Below are positions 16,861-25,777 of a stretch of 64,000 nucleotides of DNA, one piece after another (within the stretch, counting starts at the first letter, position 1; each line of letters opens with the position of its first letter). Under the pieces are notes generated by a model. It saw only the letters and a list, made by a program, of their open reading frames with translations. It ran no database searches and was not told the DNA's origin. The position numbers and the translations under genes were made by a program. Origin of the DNA: Acidithiobacillus sulfuriphilus. Lineage in GTDB: Bacteria; Pseudomonadota; Gammaproteobacteria; Acidithiobacillales; Acidithiobacillaceae. Location of the stretch: the NCBI RefSeq assembly GCF_003721225.1, contig NZ_RIZI01000195.1, positions 18,102 through 82,101 on the forward strand, in the 5' to 3' direction.

Positions 16861-17492
16861 CCGCACCCCAGGGCCTCTGCGAGGCACTGGGCTATTTGCC
16901 CATGGACCAGGTCCAGGGGCAATTCGGCGTCGATCCGGATGATGCGTGCAGGTTCCTCCTGCCAGCGCTGGGCAAAGACCGCGCGGGCGCGATGGAAAAA
17001 GGCAGAATCCTCCCTTTCGACGCGATCGGGGTGCCGGGAAAGGGTCCTTTGCCGGCCCAGATCCGGGCTGATATCCAGCCAGAAGGTCAAATCGGGCTGA
17101 CGCTGGATGCCCGCCCACGCGGACAAGGCATGGATACGCGCCAAGGGCACTCCCCGCCCGCCCCCCTGGTAGGCATAGGTGGAATCTTCAAAGCGGTCAC
17201 AAAGCAGCACCCGACCCCGGGCCAGGGCGGGCAGAATTTTTTCATAGAGGTGTTCCCGCCGGGCCGCATAGAGCAGCAGCAATTCGCTATCGGCGGCAAT
17301 GGCCAGGTCGGGGTTCAGGAAGATCGGGCGCAGGGCCTCTCCCAATGGGGAACCGCCGGGTTCCCGTGTCACTTCGACGGGATAACCGCGCTCCTCCAGC
17401 CAGTTGGCGATAAAGGCAACGGCTGTGCTCTTGCCCGCGCCCTCGATACCCTCCAGGGTGAGGAAGAAAGCGCGATTAGGGCGTGGCGGCAT
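16857..17492 (-). CDS. tmk: Thymidylate kinase
   Basis: A 211-residue enzyme that phosphorylates dTMP to dTDP. It has the P-loop EGIEGAGKST near residue 15, TREPGG for dTMP binding and the DRFEDSTYAYQG segment. The start MPPRPNR at 17492 overlaps the mltG stop by 17 nt and begins 14 residues before the P-loop motif; earlier starts lack family residues. Overlaps holB by 4 nt. Confidence 0.93.
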   Translation of the reverse strand: MPPRPNRAFFLTLEGIEGAGKSTAVAFIANWLEERGYPVEVTREPGGSPLGEALRPIFLNPDLAIAADSELLLLYAARREHLYEKILPALARGRVLLCDRFEDSTYAYQGGGRGVPLARIHALSAWAGIQRQPDLTFWLDISPDLGRQRTLSRHPDRVEREDSAFFHRARAVFAQRWQEEPARIIRIDAELPLDLVHGQIAQCLAEALGCG

Positions 17493-18498
17493 GGCTTGCT
17501 CCGGGTTTGCCCTGCAAATAGCGGCGGATCTGCTGCAGATGCACGGTATAATGCTGAGTATAGAAATACTGCTTGCCCTTGGCGATGAAATAGAGATCAT
17601 CGCTGCGAGCGGGATGCAAAACGGCCGCAATGCTGCTGTATCCGGGCATGGCGATGGGGGTGGGCGGCAATCCTTTGTGCAGGTAGGTATTATAGGGGCT
17701 CGGGAAACGCATGTCCGCGGCCGTGAGCGCGCCTTGGTAGCGATCCCCCATGGCGTAGATCACCGTGGGGTCGGACTGCAACGGCATGCCCAGACGCAGG
17801 CGATTGAGGAAAACCGCGGCGATGCGCGCCTGCTGATCGGCAGATGCCCCCTCCTTCTCCACCACCGATGCCAGAATCAAGGCCTGATACGGGTTCTGCA
17901 GGGGAAGCCCGGGGGCGCGATCCGACCACAGGCGGGCGAGCTGCCGCTGCATCCGGACCGCCGCCCGGTGCAGGACACTCAAGGCGCTTTCACCCGGTAC
18001 ATAACGATAGCTGTCGGGATACAAGCAACCCTCGGCACTTACCGACCCCACCCCCAGGGAGGGCAACTGCCTTGCCGCGAGCGCCGCTGGCGGCAGGCCA
18101 TGGAGATCCAGATATGGGGCGTCCTTCGCCATTTCCGCATACACGTCCTGCAGGCGCCAACCGGGAATGACCCGCAGGAAAAGGGGCGTTGATTGACCGT
18201 GGATCAAGCGGCGCAAAAGTTCCGCCTGGGAAAGCAGACCATGAAACTGATACAGTCCCGCCTGCAGGGAAGGCTTGCCCGCCAGGAGCAGGGCCAGCCG
18301 GAAGACTTGGGGATACGGCAGCAGTCCGGAATGCTCCAGATCGGTAACGGCCTGTGCCGTGGACGACCCGAGCCGCAGCGGCAATGTGACTCCTGCCGCC
18401 GGCAGGGTCTGGGGCCAGTACATGCACCAAGCATAGTATCCCGGTGGCAGCAGCAGCGCGAGCAACAGGATAGCCCAGAGGGCAAGTCGCCTGCTCAT
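17476..18498 (-). CDS. mltG: Endolytic murein transglycosylase
   Basis: A 340-residue YceG/MltG protein that cuts nascent peptidoglycan strands and sets glycan length. It has an N-terminal TM helix (LALWAILLLALLLPPG), a LysM-like segment, and the catalytic-domain motif LASVVEKEGAS with the essential Glu. SDPTVIYAM, PSPYNTY and LPPTPIAMPG are further family signatures. The ATG at 18498 overlaps the pabC stop in ATGA. Confidence 0.92.
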   Translation of the reverse strand: MSRRLALWAILLLALLLPPGYYAWCMYWPQTLPAAGVTLPLRLGSSTAQAVTDLEHSGLLPYPQVFRLALLLAGKPSLQAGLYQFHGLLSQAELLRRLIHGQSTPLFLRVIPGWRLQDVYAEMAKDAPYLDLHGLPPAALAARQLPSLGVGSVSAEGCLYPDSYRYVPGESALSVLHRAAVRMQRQLARLWSDRAPGLPLQNPYQALILASVVEKEGASADQQARIAAVFLNRLRLGMPLQSDPTVIYAMGDRYQGALTAADMRFPSPYNTYLHKGLPPTPIAMPGYSSIAAVLHPARSDDLYFIAKGKQYFYTQHYTVHLQQIRRYLQGKPGASHAATP

Positions 18499-19349
18499 GG
18501 GCGAGCCCCCAGGCCCAAGCCCTCGCCCCACGTCAACAAAGCCGCCGCCACCGCTCCGGCGCTACCCGGCCAGGAGCGGGCGGCGAACTGCCGCACGGGC
18601 CAGATCCCCATGAGGCTGTTACAAAAAAAGAGCTCATCGGCCGTTTCCAGGGCCTCCGGGCCGCGCTGCTCTTCGCGGACTTCCAGCCCCCATGACCGCC
18701 CCTGGTCCATGATGGCGGCACGTTGAATGCCGGCGATGCCCCCATCGTCGAGGCGGGGTGTACACAATCGCCCCCCTTCTACCCAAAAAAGATTGGACAT
18801 GATGCCCTCGCGCAAAACGCCCTTGCCATCCAGCAGTATACCCTCAGGATACTCCGGCGACAGTTCGCGGCGCGCTTGAATCTGATTCAGACGGTTCAGG
18901 GACTTGACCGTCAGGTACGGCGCGCCGGTGGCCAGGGGCGTAGGACAGATGGCCGTGCGGATGCCCGGACGCCAATTGGCGCCGGGACGATCCGGCCATG
19001 GCAGGATCACCGCGTAACGGCGCGGTGTGGGCATTGCAGGCGGCGCATAACCCCAGCCCGGTCCGCGGGTCAGCATGAGCTTCAGTACGCCATGGGATAA
19101 CGGCTCTGATAACGCCTGTAGACGGGACAAATCCGCTTCCCAATCCCCGGCGGCGGGCATGGGGATACCCAGGATGGAAGCCCCCTGGGCCAGCCGGCGC
19201 AGATGCGCTTCCCAGAACAGGGGCCGGCCATTCACCAGCGCAATGGTTTCAAAAAGCCCGTCGCCATAATGCAGCCCGCGTTCGGCAAAAAACAGGGCGG
19301 CCCCGGCAGCGATGGCCTCACCATCCACCAAGACCGCCCGGGCTGGCAT
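18495..19349 (-). CDS. pabC: Aminodeoxychorismate lyase
   Basis: A 284-residue fold-type IV PLP enzyme that converts 4-amino-4-deoxychorismate to p-aminobenzoate plus pyruvate for folate. It has GLHYGDGLFET near the start, the Schiff-base Lys in TVKSLNRLNQI, and GVLREGIMSNLFWV. Branched-chain aminotransferases share the fold, but the position between fabF and mltG is the usual place for pabC. Starts 11 nt after fabF. Confidence 0.9.
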   Translation of the reverse strand: MPARAVLVDGEAIAAGAALFFAERGLHYGDGLFETIALVNGRPLFWEAHLRRLAQGASILGIPMPAAGDWEADLSRLQALSEPLSHGVLKLMLTRGPGWGYAPPAMPTPRRYAVILPWPDRPGANWRPGIRTAICPTPLATGAPYLTVKSLNRLNQIQARRELSPEYPEGILLDGKGVLREGIMSNLFWVEGGRLCTPRLDDGGIAGIQRAAIMDQGRSWGLEVREEQRGPEALETADELFFCNSLMGIWPVRQFAARSWPGSAGAVAAALLTWGEGLGLGARP

Positions 19350-19360
19350 AAAATTAACGT

Positions 19361-20602
19361 TCAGGGATGAAAACGGCGAAAAACCAGGGTGCTATTGGTA
19401 CCCCCAAAACCGAAGGAATTGCTGAGGGCCACTTCCACCTGGGCATGGCGGGCATGATGGGGCACATAATCCAGATCACAACCCACGTCCGGCTCATCCA
19501 GGTTGATGGTAGGCGGAAGCATGCCATGGTACAGCGCCAGCACGGTAAAGACCGCTTCCACCCCTCCCGCCGCACCCAGCAGATGCCCGGTCATGGATTT
19601 GGTGGAACTCATGGCCAGGCGATAGGCATGCTCGCCGAAGACCTCGCGCACCGCCTCCGTTTCGGTGCGATCGCCCAGGGGCGTGGACGTCCCATGGGCA
19701 TTGATATAGCCAACCTCTTGGGGGGTCGCGCCGGCGTTGCGCAAGGCCGCCCGCATACAACGCGCCGCACCCTCACCGCCCGGCGCAGGCTGGGTCATGT
19801 GATAGGCATCGGCGCTCATGCCGTAGCCGGAGAGTTCCGCATAAATGCGCGCGCCCCGGCGCAGGGCAAAGTCCCGTTCTTCCAGAACAAGGACGCCGGC
19901 GCCCTCGCCCAGGACAAAACCATCGCGATCCTTGTCCCAGGGCCGGCTGGCCTTTTCCGGGGCGTCGTTGCGCGTGGACAGGGCGCGGGAGGCCGAGAAT
20001 CCCCCCAAGCCCAGGGGGCTCAATGCGCCCTCGGCACCGCCGGCGATCATGACGTCGGCGTCACCGTATTCGATGAGGCGAGCGGCATCCCCAATGGAAT
20101 GCGTTCCCGTGGAGCACGCCGTCGCCATGGCAATGTTGGGGCCCTTGGCCCCATACATGATGGATACGTGCCCGGAAACCATGTTCACGATGCAGCGCGG
20201 AATGAAAAACGGAGATATACGGCGCGGGCCGCCCTGGGTGACCACATCGTGCTCGGTCTCGATGCCGGGCAGGCCGCCAATACCGCTGCCGATGGAAACC
20301 CCCACCTGCTCGGCGATCTCCGGCGTGACCTTCAAGCCCGAGTCGGCAACGGCCTCCATGGCCGCAGCAAGACCGTAATGGATGAACAGATCCATCTTGC
20401 GTGCTTCCTTGGGCGCAATGTACTGACCCATGTCGAAGCCTTTTACCTCGCCGGCAATCTGCGAAGCATAAGAAGCGGAATCAAAACGGGTGACCCGCGT
20501 AATCCCACTCCTCCCCTGGATGATGCTATCCCAGGCGCTGGGAACACCCACTCCCACAGGGGAAACGACCCCAAGACCGGTAACCACGACACGCCGTTTC
20601 AA
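19361..20602 (-). CDS. fabF: 3-oxoacyl-ACP synthase II
   Basis: A 413-residue condensing enzyme that elongates acyl-ACP with malonyl-ACP. The catalytic triad is C163 in [10 protein letters not shown], His in [11 protein letters not shown] and His in [10 protein letters not shown]. Full length for the family (E. coli FabF 413). It follows acpP as usual. Confidence 0.96.
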   Translation of the reverse strand: MKRRVVVTGLGVVSPVGVGVPSAWDSIIQGRSGITRVTRFDSASYASQIAGEVKGFDMGQYIAPKEARKMDLFIHYGLAAAMEAVADSGLKVTPEIAEQVGVSIGSGIGGLPGIETEHDVVTQGGPRRISPFFIPRCIVNMVSGHVSIMYGAKGPNIAMATACSTGTHSIGDAARLIEYGDADVMIAGGAEGALSPLGLGGFSASRALSTRNDAPEKASRPWDKDRDGFVLGEGAGVLVLEERDFALRRGARIYAELSGYGMSADAYHMTQPAPGGEGAARCMRAALRNAGATPQEVGYINAHGTSTPLGDRTETEAVREVFGEHAYRLAMSSTKSMTGHLLGAAGGVEAVFTVLALYHGMLPPTINLDEPDVGCDLDYVPHHARHAQVEVALSNSFGFGGTNSTLVFRRFHP

Positions 20603-20638
20603 AAGCCGCCTCTCCTCATTCCCTTTACCAGCCGCTCA

Positions 20639-20887
20639 CTATTCACCCTTGGCAGGAAGATGGGCGCCAATGTAATCGATGGCCTGCTGCACCGTTGCGA
20701 TCTTCTCCGCCTCTTCGTCGGGGATTTCGCAGTCGAACTCCTCTTCCAGTGCCATGACGAGTTCTACGGTGTCCAGGGAGTCTGCGCCCAGGTCATCCAC
20801 GAAGGAGGCCTCGTTGGTGACTTCATCCTCGTTGACGCCCAGTTGCTCTACCACCACTTTTTTAACGCGTTCTGCCAAATTGTCCAT
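20639..20887 (-). CDS. acpP: Acyl carrier protein
   Basis: An 82-residue acidic helical protein with the phosphopantetheine Ser37 in [19 protein letters not shown]. It carries growing acyl chains for the Fab enzymes encoded around it. [10 protein letters not shown] was chosen as start; the open frame extends to 20941 but the added residues are not ACP-like. Confidence 0.97.
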   Translation of the reverse strand: MDNLAERVKKVVVEQLGVNEDEVTNEASFVDDLGADSLDTVELVMALEEEFDCEIPDEEAEKIATVQQAIDYIGAHLPAKGE

Positions 20888-20969
20888 GCGAGAGACTCCT
20901 CTGCTGGTAAGAAAATTATTGTCGGCGAGATTGGACCACATGCGCGGGCGAAAAGTAAAGTTGCGCGCC

Positions 20970-21719
20970 TTAGCCCATCCACATGCCGCCGTTCACATGT
21001 AGAACCTGTCCAGTGATATAACTTGCCTGGGAACCGGCAAGAAAAGCCACCGCCCCCGCCACATCGGCTGGGGTACCCAAACGACCTGCGGGTATCTGTT
21101 GCAGCAGGGCGTGACGATGCGCGTCCGTCAGGCCCTCCGTCATATCCGTGACCACAAAGCCCGGCGCCACGCAATTGACCGTCACGTTCCTGCCTGCGAC
21201 CTCTCGGGCCAGGGCGTGGCTGAAACCGGTCACACCCGCCTTGGCGGCGGCATAGTTGCACTGTCCGGCATTGCCCATGGTACCGACCACGGAGGTAATA
21301 TTGATGATCCGCCCATAACGGGCCTTGAGCATATCCCGCAAACAGGCTTTGCTCAAGCGGTAGACGGCATTGAGGTTGGTCTGCAGGACCGCATCCCAGT
21401 CCTCGTCCTTCATGCGCAACAGCAACTGATCGCGAGTAATGCCGGCGTTGTTGACCAGGATCGTGGGTGCGCCCCAGTCCTGGCCCACTTGCTCCAGAAA
21501 ACCGGGGAGGGCCCCATGATCCGTCACATCCAGCCGATAACCGCTGCCGGAGATCCCCTGCTCGGTCAGTAATGCGCCAATGGCCGCCGCCCCGCTCTCC
21601 GTTGTGGCCGTCGCTGCGATCTTGGCCCCCATCCGCCCCAGAAACAACGCGATCTCACGGCCGATGCCACGACTGCCGCCGGTGACCAGGGCCACTTGTC
21701 CACGCAATGATCCGTCCAT
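20970..21719 (-). CDS. fabG: 3-oxoacyl-ACP reductase
   Basis: A 249-residue short-chain dehydrogenase that reduces 3-oxoacyl-ACP with NADPH. It has the nucleotide motif [12 protein letters not shown], catalytic Ser in [13 protein letters not shown], and YAAAK. The C-terminus [14 protein letters not shown] is typical of FabG. It starts directly after the fabD stop. Confidence 0.96.
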   Translation of the reverse strand: MDGSLRGQVALVTGGSRGIGREIALFLGRMGAKIAATATTESGAAAIGALLTEQGISGSGYRLDVTDHGALPGFLEQVGQDWGAPTILVNNAGITRDQLLLRMKDEDWDAVLQTNLNAVYRLSKACLRDMLKARYGRIINITSVVGTMGNAGQCNYAAAKAGVTGFSHALAREVAGRNVTVNCVAPGFVVTDMTEGLTDAHRHALLQQIPAGRLGTPADVAGAVAFLAGSQASYITGQVLHVNGGMWMG

Positions 21720-22655
21720 TCAAACCGCCTCCAAAGCCGTCTTGAGGCTTTTGCCATCCTCCACATGCAACATGGTCAGGGACGGCTCAATCCGTTTGCC
21801 CAGCCCCGATAGGACCCGGCCGGGGCCGAGCTCCAGGAAGGTTGTGGCCCCCTGCCGGGCCAGATAACGGATGCTTTCGGTCCAGCGCACCGGCGAGTAA
21901 ATCTGCCGTACCAGGGCCTCGCGGATGGCGGCACCGTCGTTGTGGCTCTGAACATCGACGTTGTGCACCACCATCACCTTGGGGCTGTGCAAGGTCGTGG
22001 CGGCGAGAAGGGCGCGGAAGGCTTCGGCGGCGCCCTGCATCAAGGCACAGTGACTGGGAACGCTGACGGGCAAGAGGACCACCCGCTTGGCCCCCGCGGC
22101 ACGCGCCGCCTCCATGAGACGCTCCAGGGCCGCCTGGGTGCCAGCCACCACCACCTGTCCCGGCGCATTGAAATTGGCGGGCGCCAGCACATCGCCCTGG
22201 GCCTCCTGTTGGCAGAGTTGGCGGAGTTCGTCATCGCCAAGGCCGATTACGGCTGCCATGCCCCCCATCCCTTCGGGGACGGCTTCCTGCATGAGGCGGC
22301 CACGTTCGGCCACCAGGCGCACGGCATCGGCGAAGTCCAGGGCCTCGGCCACGACCAGGGCGGTATACTCCCCCAGGGAGTGCCCGGCGACGAAATCCGG
22401 CGCGCTGCCCCCCTCCTCTTCCCACACCCGGTAGACGGCATAGCCCGCCGCCAACATGGCCGGCTGGGTAAGACGCGTCTGGTTCAGGCGCTCCACCGGG
22501 CCCTCCTGGACCAGTTGCCAGAGATCCACTCCCAGCGCCGCGGATGCGTCGGTGAATACTTCCTGCACCAGGGGATGGATACTGGCCAAATCCGCCAACA
22601 TACCCAGCGACTGGGATCCCTGACCCGGAAAAACGAAGGCAATAGAACCGAGCAA
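21720..22655 (-). CDS. fabD: Malonyl-CoA:ACP transacylase
   Basis: A 311-residue acyltransferase that loads malonyl onto ACP. It has FPGQGSQ at the start, nucleophile S93 in GHSLGEY and the partner His in SVPSHCALM. Abuts fabG with no gap. Confidence 0.96.
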   Translation of the reverse strand: MLGSIAFVFPGQGSQSLGMLADLASIHPLVQEVFTDASAALGVDLWQLVQEGPVERLNQTRLTQPAMLAAGYAVYRVWEEEGGSAPDFVAGHSLGEYTALVVAEALDFADAVRLVAERGRLMQEAVPEGMGGMAAVIGLGDDELRQLCQQEAQGDVLAPANFNAPGQVVVAGTQAALERLMEAARAAGAKRVVLLPVSVPSHCALMQGAAEAFRALLAATTLHSPKVMVVHNVDVQSHNDGAAIREALVRQIYSPVRWTESIRYLARQGATTFLELGPGRVLSGLGKRIEPSLTMLHVEDGKSLKTALEAV

Positions 22656-22697
22656 CGTAACCTCCTGATGACCTGAATTCGCCCGTCGTGCCCGGGC

Positions 22698-23657
22698 TCA
22701 GCCCCAGCGCAACAACGCCGATCCCCATGTAAAACCACCCCCGAACGCCTCCAGCAACAGCAACTGCCCTGGCCGGAAGCAACCCCGCCTGGCCGCGTCA
22801 TCCAGGGCCAGAGGTACCGATGCCGCCGAGGTATTGCCGTGGTGATCCACCGTCACCACGACGCGCTCCATGGGCAGATTCAATTTATCGGCCGTAGCCC
22901 GAATAATGCGAATATTGGCCTGATGCGGCACCAGCCAGTCAATATCGCTGGGTGCCAGATCGTTCGCCCCCAGCGTTTCATGAACGATTTCTTCCAGGGT
23001 CCGCACCGCCACCCGGAAAACCGCGTTCCCCTGCATTTCCATGACCGCCTTGCCTGCGGGCTCGGCCAGCCCGCCCGGCACCTGCAAAAGGTCGGCGTAG
23101 GCCCCATCGGCGTGGATGTGGGTGGAAATCAGGCCGGGTTGATCCGCAGCCTCCAGGATCACCGCTCCGGCGCCATCACCAAAGAGGATGCAGGTGCCCC
23201 GGTCCGTCCAGTCGGTGATGCGCGACATACTCTCGGCGCCCACCACCAGCGCGCGCCGCACCGTACCGCTGCGAATGAATTGATCGGCGCAGGCCAAGGC
23301 ATAGATAAAGCCCGTGCAAACCGCCTGCACGTCAAAGGCCGGGCTACCGCGATTGCCCAGGCGGGCCTGCAGCAGACAGGCCGTGCTGGGGAAGATCTGG
23401 TCAGGCGTGGTGGTGGCGACGATGATGAGGTCAAGGTCCTGGGGGCCCAGCCCGGCATCGGCCAGGGCCTGCCGGGCAGCCGCTTCGGCCAGATCGACGG
23501 TCTTTTCACCGGCGCTGACCACATGGCGGGAGCGAATGCCGGTACGGGCCTGAATCCATTCATCGCTGGTGTCGACCATCTGCTCCAGATCGCGGTTGCT
23601 CAGCACCCGCTCCGGGAGATAGCCACCCGTGGCAATGATACGGCTATATCTGGGCAT
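22698..23657 (-). CDS. fabH: 3-oxoacyl-ACP synthase III
   Basis: A 319-residue enzyme that starts fatty acid synthesis by condensing acetyl-CoA with malonyl-ACP. The triad is C114 in [12 protein letters not shown], His in VPHQANIRI and Asn in HHGNTSAAS. The start overlaps the plsX stop by one base (TGATG). Confidence 0.96.
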   Translation of the reverse strand: MPRYSRIIATGGYLPERVLSNRDLEQMVDTSDEWIQARTGIRSRHVVSAGEKTVDLAEAAARQALADAGLGPQDLDLIIVATTTPDQIFPSTACLLQARLGNRGSPAFDVQAVCTGFIYALACADQFIRSGTVRRALVVGAESMSRITDWTDRGTCILFGDGAGAVILEAADQPGLISTHIHADGAYADLLQVPGGLAEPAGKAVMEMQGNAVFRVAVRTLEEIVHETLGANDLAPSDIDWLVPHQANIRIIRATADKLNLPMERVVVTVDHHGNTSAASVPLALDDAARRGCFRPGQLLLLEAFGGGFTWGSALLRWG

Positions 23658-24682
23658 CAGGCGCTGTCCCTGACCGTCTGGGCGAGATTTTCCCGGATTG
23701 CTTCGGCAATGCGCAAGGTGAGGCGATGGGTCGCCTCCTCGATGGCCACCTCCACCGCCCGCGCAAAGGCGAAACGATCGGCATTGCCATGACTTTTGAC
23801 CACGATCCCGTTCAATCCGAGCAGCGTTGCCCCGTTATAACGGCGCGAATCGAGGCGATGGCGCAGACGCTGCAGAATGGGGCGATTGATGAGATAGGCG
23901 ATGCGCCCATACCAGCTATGGGTATAACCGGCACGCAATTCATGGCGGATCATGGCGGCCAGCCCCTCGGAGGTCTTGAGGGCGACGTTGCCCACAAAGC
24001 CGTCGCAGACCACCACATCGGCGGTGCCGCGATAGAGATCGGAGCCTTCCACATTACCGATGAAATGCAGCGGACTCGTCCGCAGCAGGCGGGCCGCCTC
24101 CTTGACCTGCTCGTTACCCTTGATCTCTTCGGAACCGATGTTGAGCAGCCCGATCCGCGGCCGCGCCAGGCCATGCACCTGCTCCATGAGCACCGAGCCC
24201 ATGACGGCAAACTGCAGGAGGTGTTCGGGGTGACAATCCACATTGGCGCCCAGGTCGAGGACGAGCACGCGGCCGGTCATGGTCGGCAGGAAGGCGGCAA
24301 TAGCCGGTCGATCGATGCCGGAGATGGTGCGCAGGAAGACCTTGCCCATGGCCATCAACGCACCGGTATTGCCGGCGCTGACCACTGCATCCACCTGGCC
24401 GTCGCGCAGGAGCGCAATGGCCAGGTGCATGGATGAATCGCGTTTGCCGCGCAGGGCCTGGGAGGGCGCCTCATCCATGGCCACGACCTGACTGGCGTGA
24501 TGCAGCACGATCTGCGGGGAACCCCGCAAACGGGCACGGGCCACGCCATCCTGCAGCACGTCCAGGGCCCCGACCAAGTGGAAAACCACATCGGGATAGG
24601 TTTTCACCAGTGAGGCAATGGCCCGGATGATCGTGGAGGCGCCAAAGTCTCCGCTCATGGCATCGACCGCAATATGCGGCAT
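23657..24682 (-). CDS. plsX: Phosphate acyltransferase
   Basis: A 341-residue enzyme that makes acyl-phosphate from acyl-ACP for phospholipid synthesis. It begins [14 protein letters not shown]; an ATG five codons earlier is possible but unlike the family. [18 protein letters not shown] and [11 protein letters not shown] are PlsX signatures. Confidence 0.95.
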   Translation of the reverse strand: MPHIAVDAMSGDFGASTIIRAIASLVKTYPDVVFHLVGALDVLQDGVARARLRGSPQIVLHHASQVVAMDEAPSQALRGKRDSSMHLAIALLRDGQVDAVVSAGNTGALMAMGKVFLRTISGIDRPAIAAFLPTMTGRVLVLDLGANVDCHPEHLLQFAVMGSVLMEQVHGLARPRIGLLNIGSEEIKGNEQVKEAARLLRTSPLHFIGNVEGSDLYRGTADVVVCDGFVGNVALKTSEGLAAMIRHELRAGYTHSWYGRIAYLINRPILQRLRHRLDSRRYNGATLLGLNGIVVKSHGNADRFAFARAVEVAIEEATHRLTLRIAEAIRENLAQTVRDSA

Positions 24683-24719
24683 CCTGGCCACCTCCACCGA
24701 ATATGTCTCGCGCTAGGTC

Positions 24720-24905
24720 TTAGGCCTCGACGGCCTTCTTGATCATCTCGCGACCGCGGTAGAAGCCGCATTCCGGGCAAACGTGATGGGGCAGCTTGGC
24801 TGCACCGCAGTTGGCGCAAACCGAACGGTTCGGCACCAGCAGAAAATCATGGGCGCGCCGCATGTCACGCCGGGAAGTGGAGGTCTTACTCTGTGGAACG
24901 GCCAT
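24720..24905 (-). CDS. rpmF: 50S ribosomal protein L32
   Basis: A 61-residue ribosomal protein. The start [19 protein letters not shown] is typical, and two CxxC pairs (CANCG and CPECG) form a zinc ribbon. It lies between yceD and plsX as in many proteobacteria. Confidence 0.97.
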   Translation of the reverse strand: MAVPQSKTSTSRRDMRRAHDFLLVPNRSVCANCGAAKLPHHVCPECGFYRGREMIKKAVEA

Positions 24906-24936
24906 CGCTCATCTCTCCCAAAAAACAAATAAAAAA

Positions 24937-25398
24937 TCAGTTTGTTACCTGCGGCGGCACCATGTTGGAAACGCTACAGGGACCTTCTACCCATATCTCA
25001 CAGCGCGGGACCATGGGCAAGGCCAGCAACGTTTCATCTTCGAGCCAGGTCTGCAGATCAAGGATCCCGTTGGCGGCGACAACGGCATCGAGCTCCGGAT
25101 CCAAGGCCTCAACCGCGGCCTCGCTCTCGCCAATCCCCACCCGTAGAGGCACCCGCAGGGATAGGGGCATGGCACCCAGGCAGCGCTCACAGAGCACACT
25201 GCCGAGGACCTGCAACTCCCCCTCCGCCAGCACCACCTGCCCGCGCCTGCTCAGTGTAAGCCTTAGCTTCACGTCCCTCAATTCCAGCAACGCGCTCCGC
25301 AGACGACCCCAGACGCGCAGATCCACTTCGCCCACTACTGCGTCGCCCTCGAGCGAAACGCGGGAAATCAATAAGGTAGCAGATTTGGCGGAAAACAT
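24937..25398 (-). CDS. yceD: YceD/DUF177 family protein
   Basis: A 153-residue protein of the DUF177 family, linked in other bacteria and plants to 23S rRNA accumulation. It contains the family CERCL motif (SVLCERCLGAMPL), an acidic ALDPELD segment and ALPMVPRC near the end. First gene of the operon and 31 nt before rpmF. The promoter should be in the 380-bp gap before ppc. Confidence 0.88.
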   Translation of the reverse strand: MFSAKSATLLISRVSLEGDAVVGEVDLRVWGRLRSALLELRDVKLRLTLSRRGQVVLAEGELQVLGSVLCERCLGAMPLSLRVPLRVGIGESEAAVEALDPELDAVVAANGILDLQTWLEDETLLALPMVPRCEIWVEGPCSVSNMVPPQVTN

Positions 25399-25777
25399 AA
25401 GCGCGGCATATTAGCGACGGCGTGCAGGGAAGTAAAGAGTCCGTATCGACCCAGCATCTTAACCTGAAACAACGAACCTGTTGTCCACGATAACAGAGCG
25501 TAGGAGCGGGCCATGCCCGCGACCACCAGTGGTGGCGCCCCGGACAGATCGCGGCCATGGGCCGCTTCTACCGGTTGGGCGGCCCGTTTGCTGATGACGG
25601 GGGAATCCGGTGGATCTCCGCTCGTTAGACCCGGGCCGGCGACGCCGGGAGGCGACAAGCCCGGCTTTTCTGCATTAGACTAAGGCCATTGAGCGGATTA
25701 ACGGGGGCAGTGTGTGCGCAGAACCCCGCGCAGACGATCCCGGGACGCGCTCCGTATTCCGTATGGACCAATAATGC
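25399..25777. other. Divergent intergenic region between yceD and ppc
   Basis: About 380 bp without a gene. It holds a REP-like doublet (25500-25572) and must carry the divergent promoters for yceD and ppc. I cannot point to clear -35/-10 boxes. Confidence 0.5.
25500..25572. repeat. REP-type inverted doublet (REPIN-like)
   Basis: GTAGGAGCGGGCCATGCCCG (from 25500) is followed about 25 bp later by its near mirror image. On the minus strand from 25572 this reads GGTAGAAGCGGCCCATGGCC. Each has a short GC-rich stem and the GTAG-A-GCGG head known from pseudomonad-type REPs moved by RAYT transposases. No RAYT gene is in the window. Confidence 0.7.

Noticed and set aside
16861-17118. N-terminal extension of holB
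   Set aside because: The extra residues are tmk in another frame; GTG 16860 overlaps the tmk stop and starts the family-like sequence.
25500-25572. Possible transcription terminator
   Set aside because: The inverted pair has a REP head sequence on both arms and no T-run, so a REP doublet explains it better.
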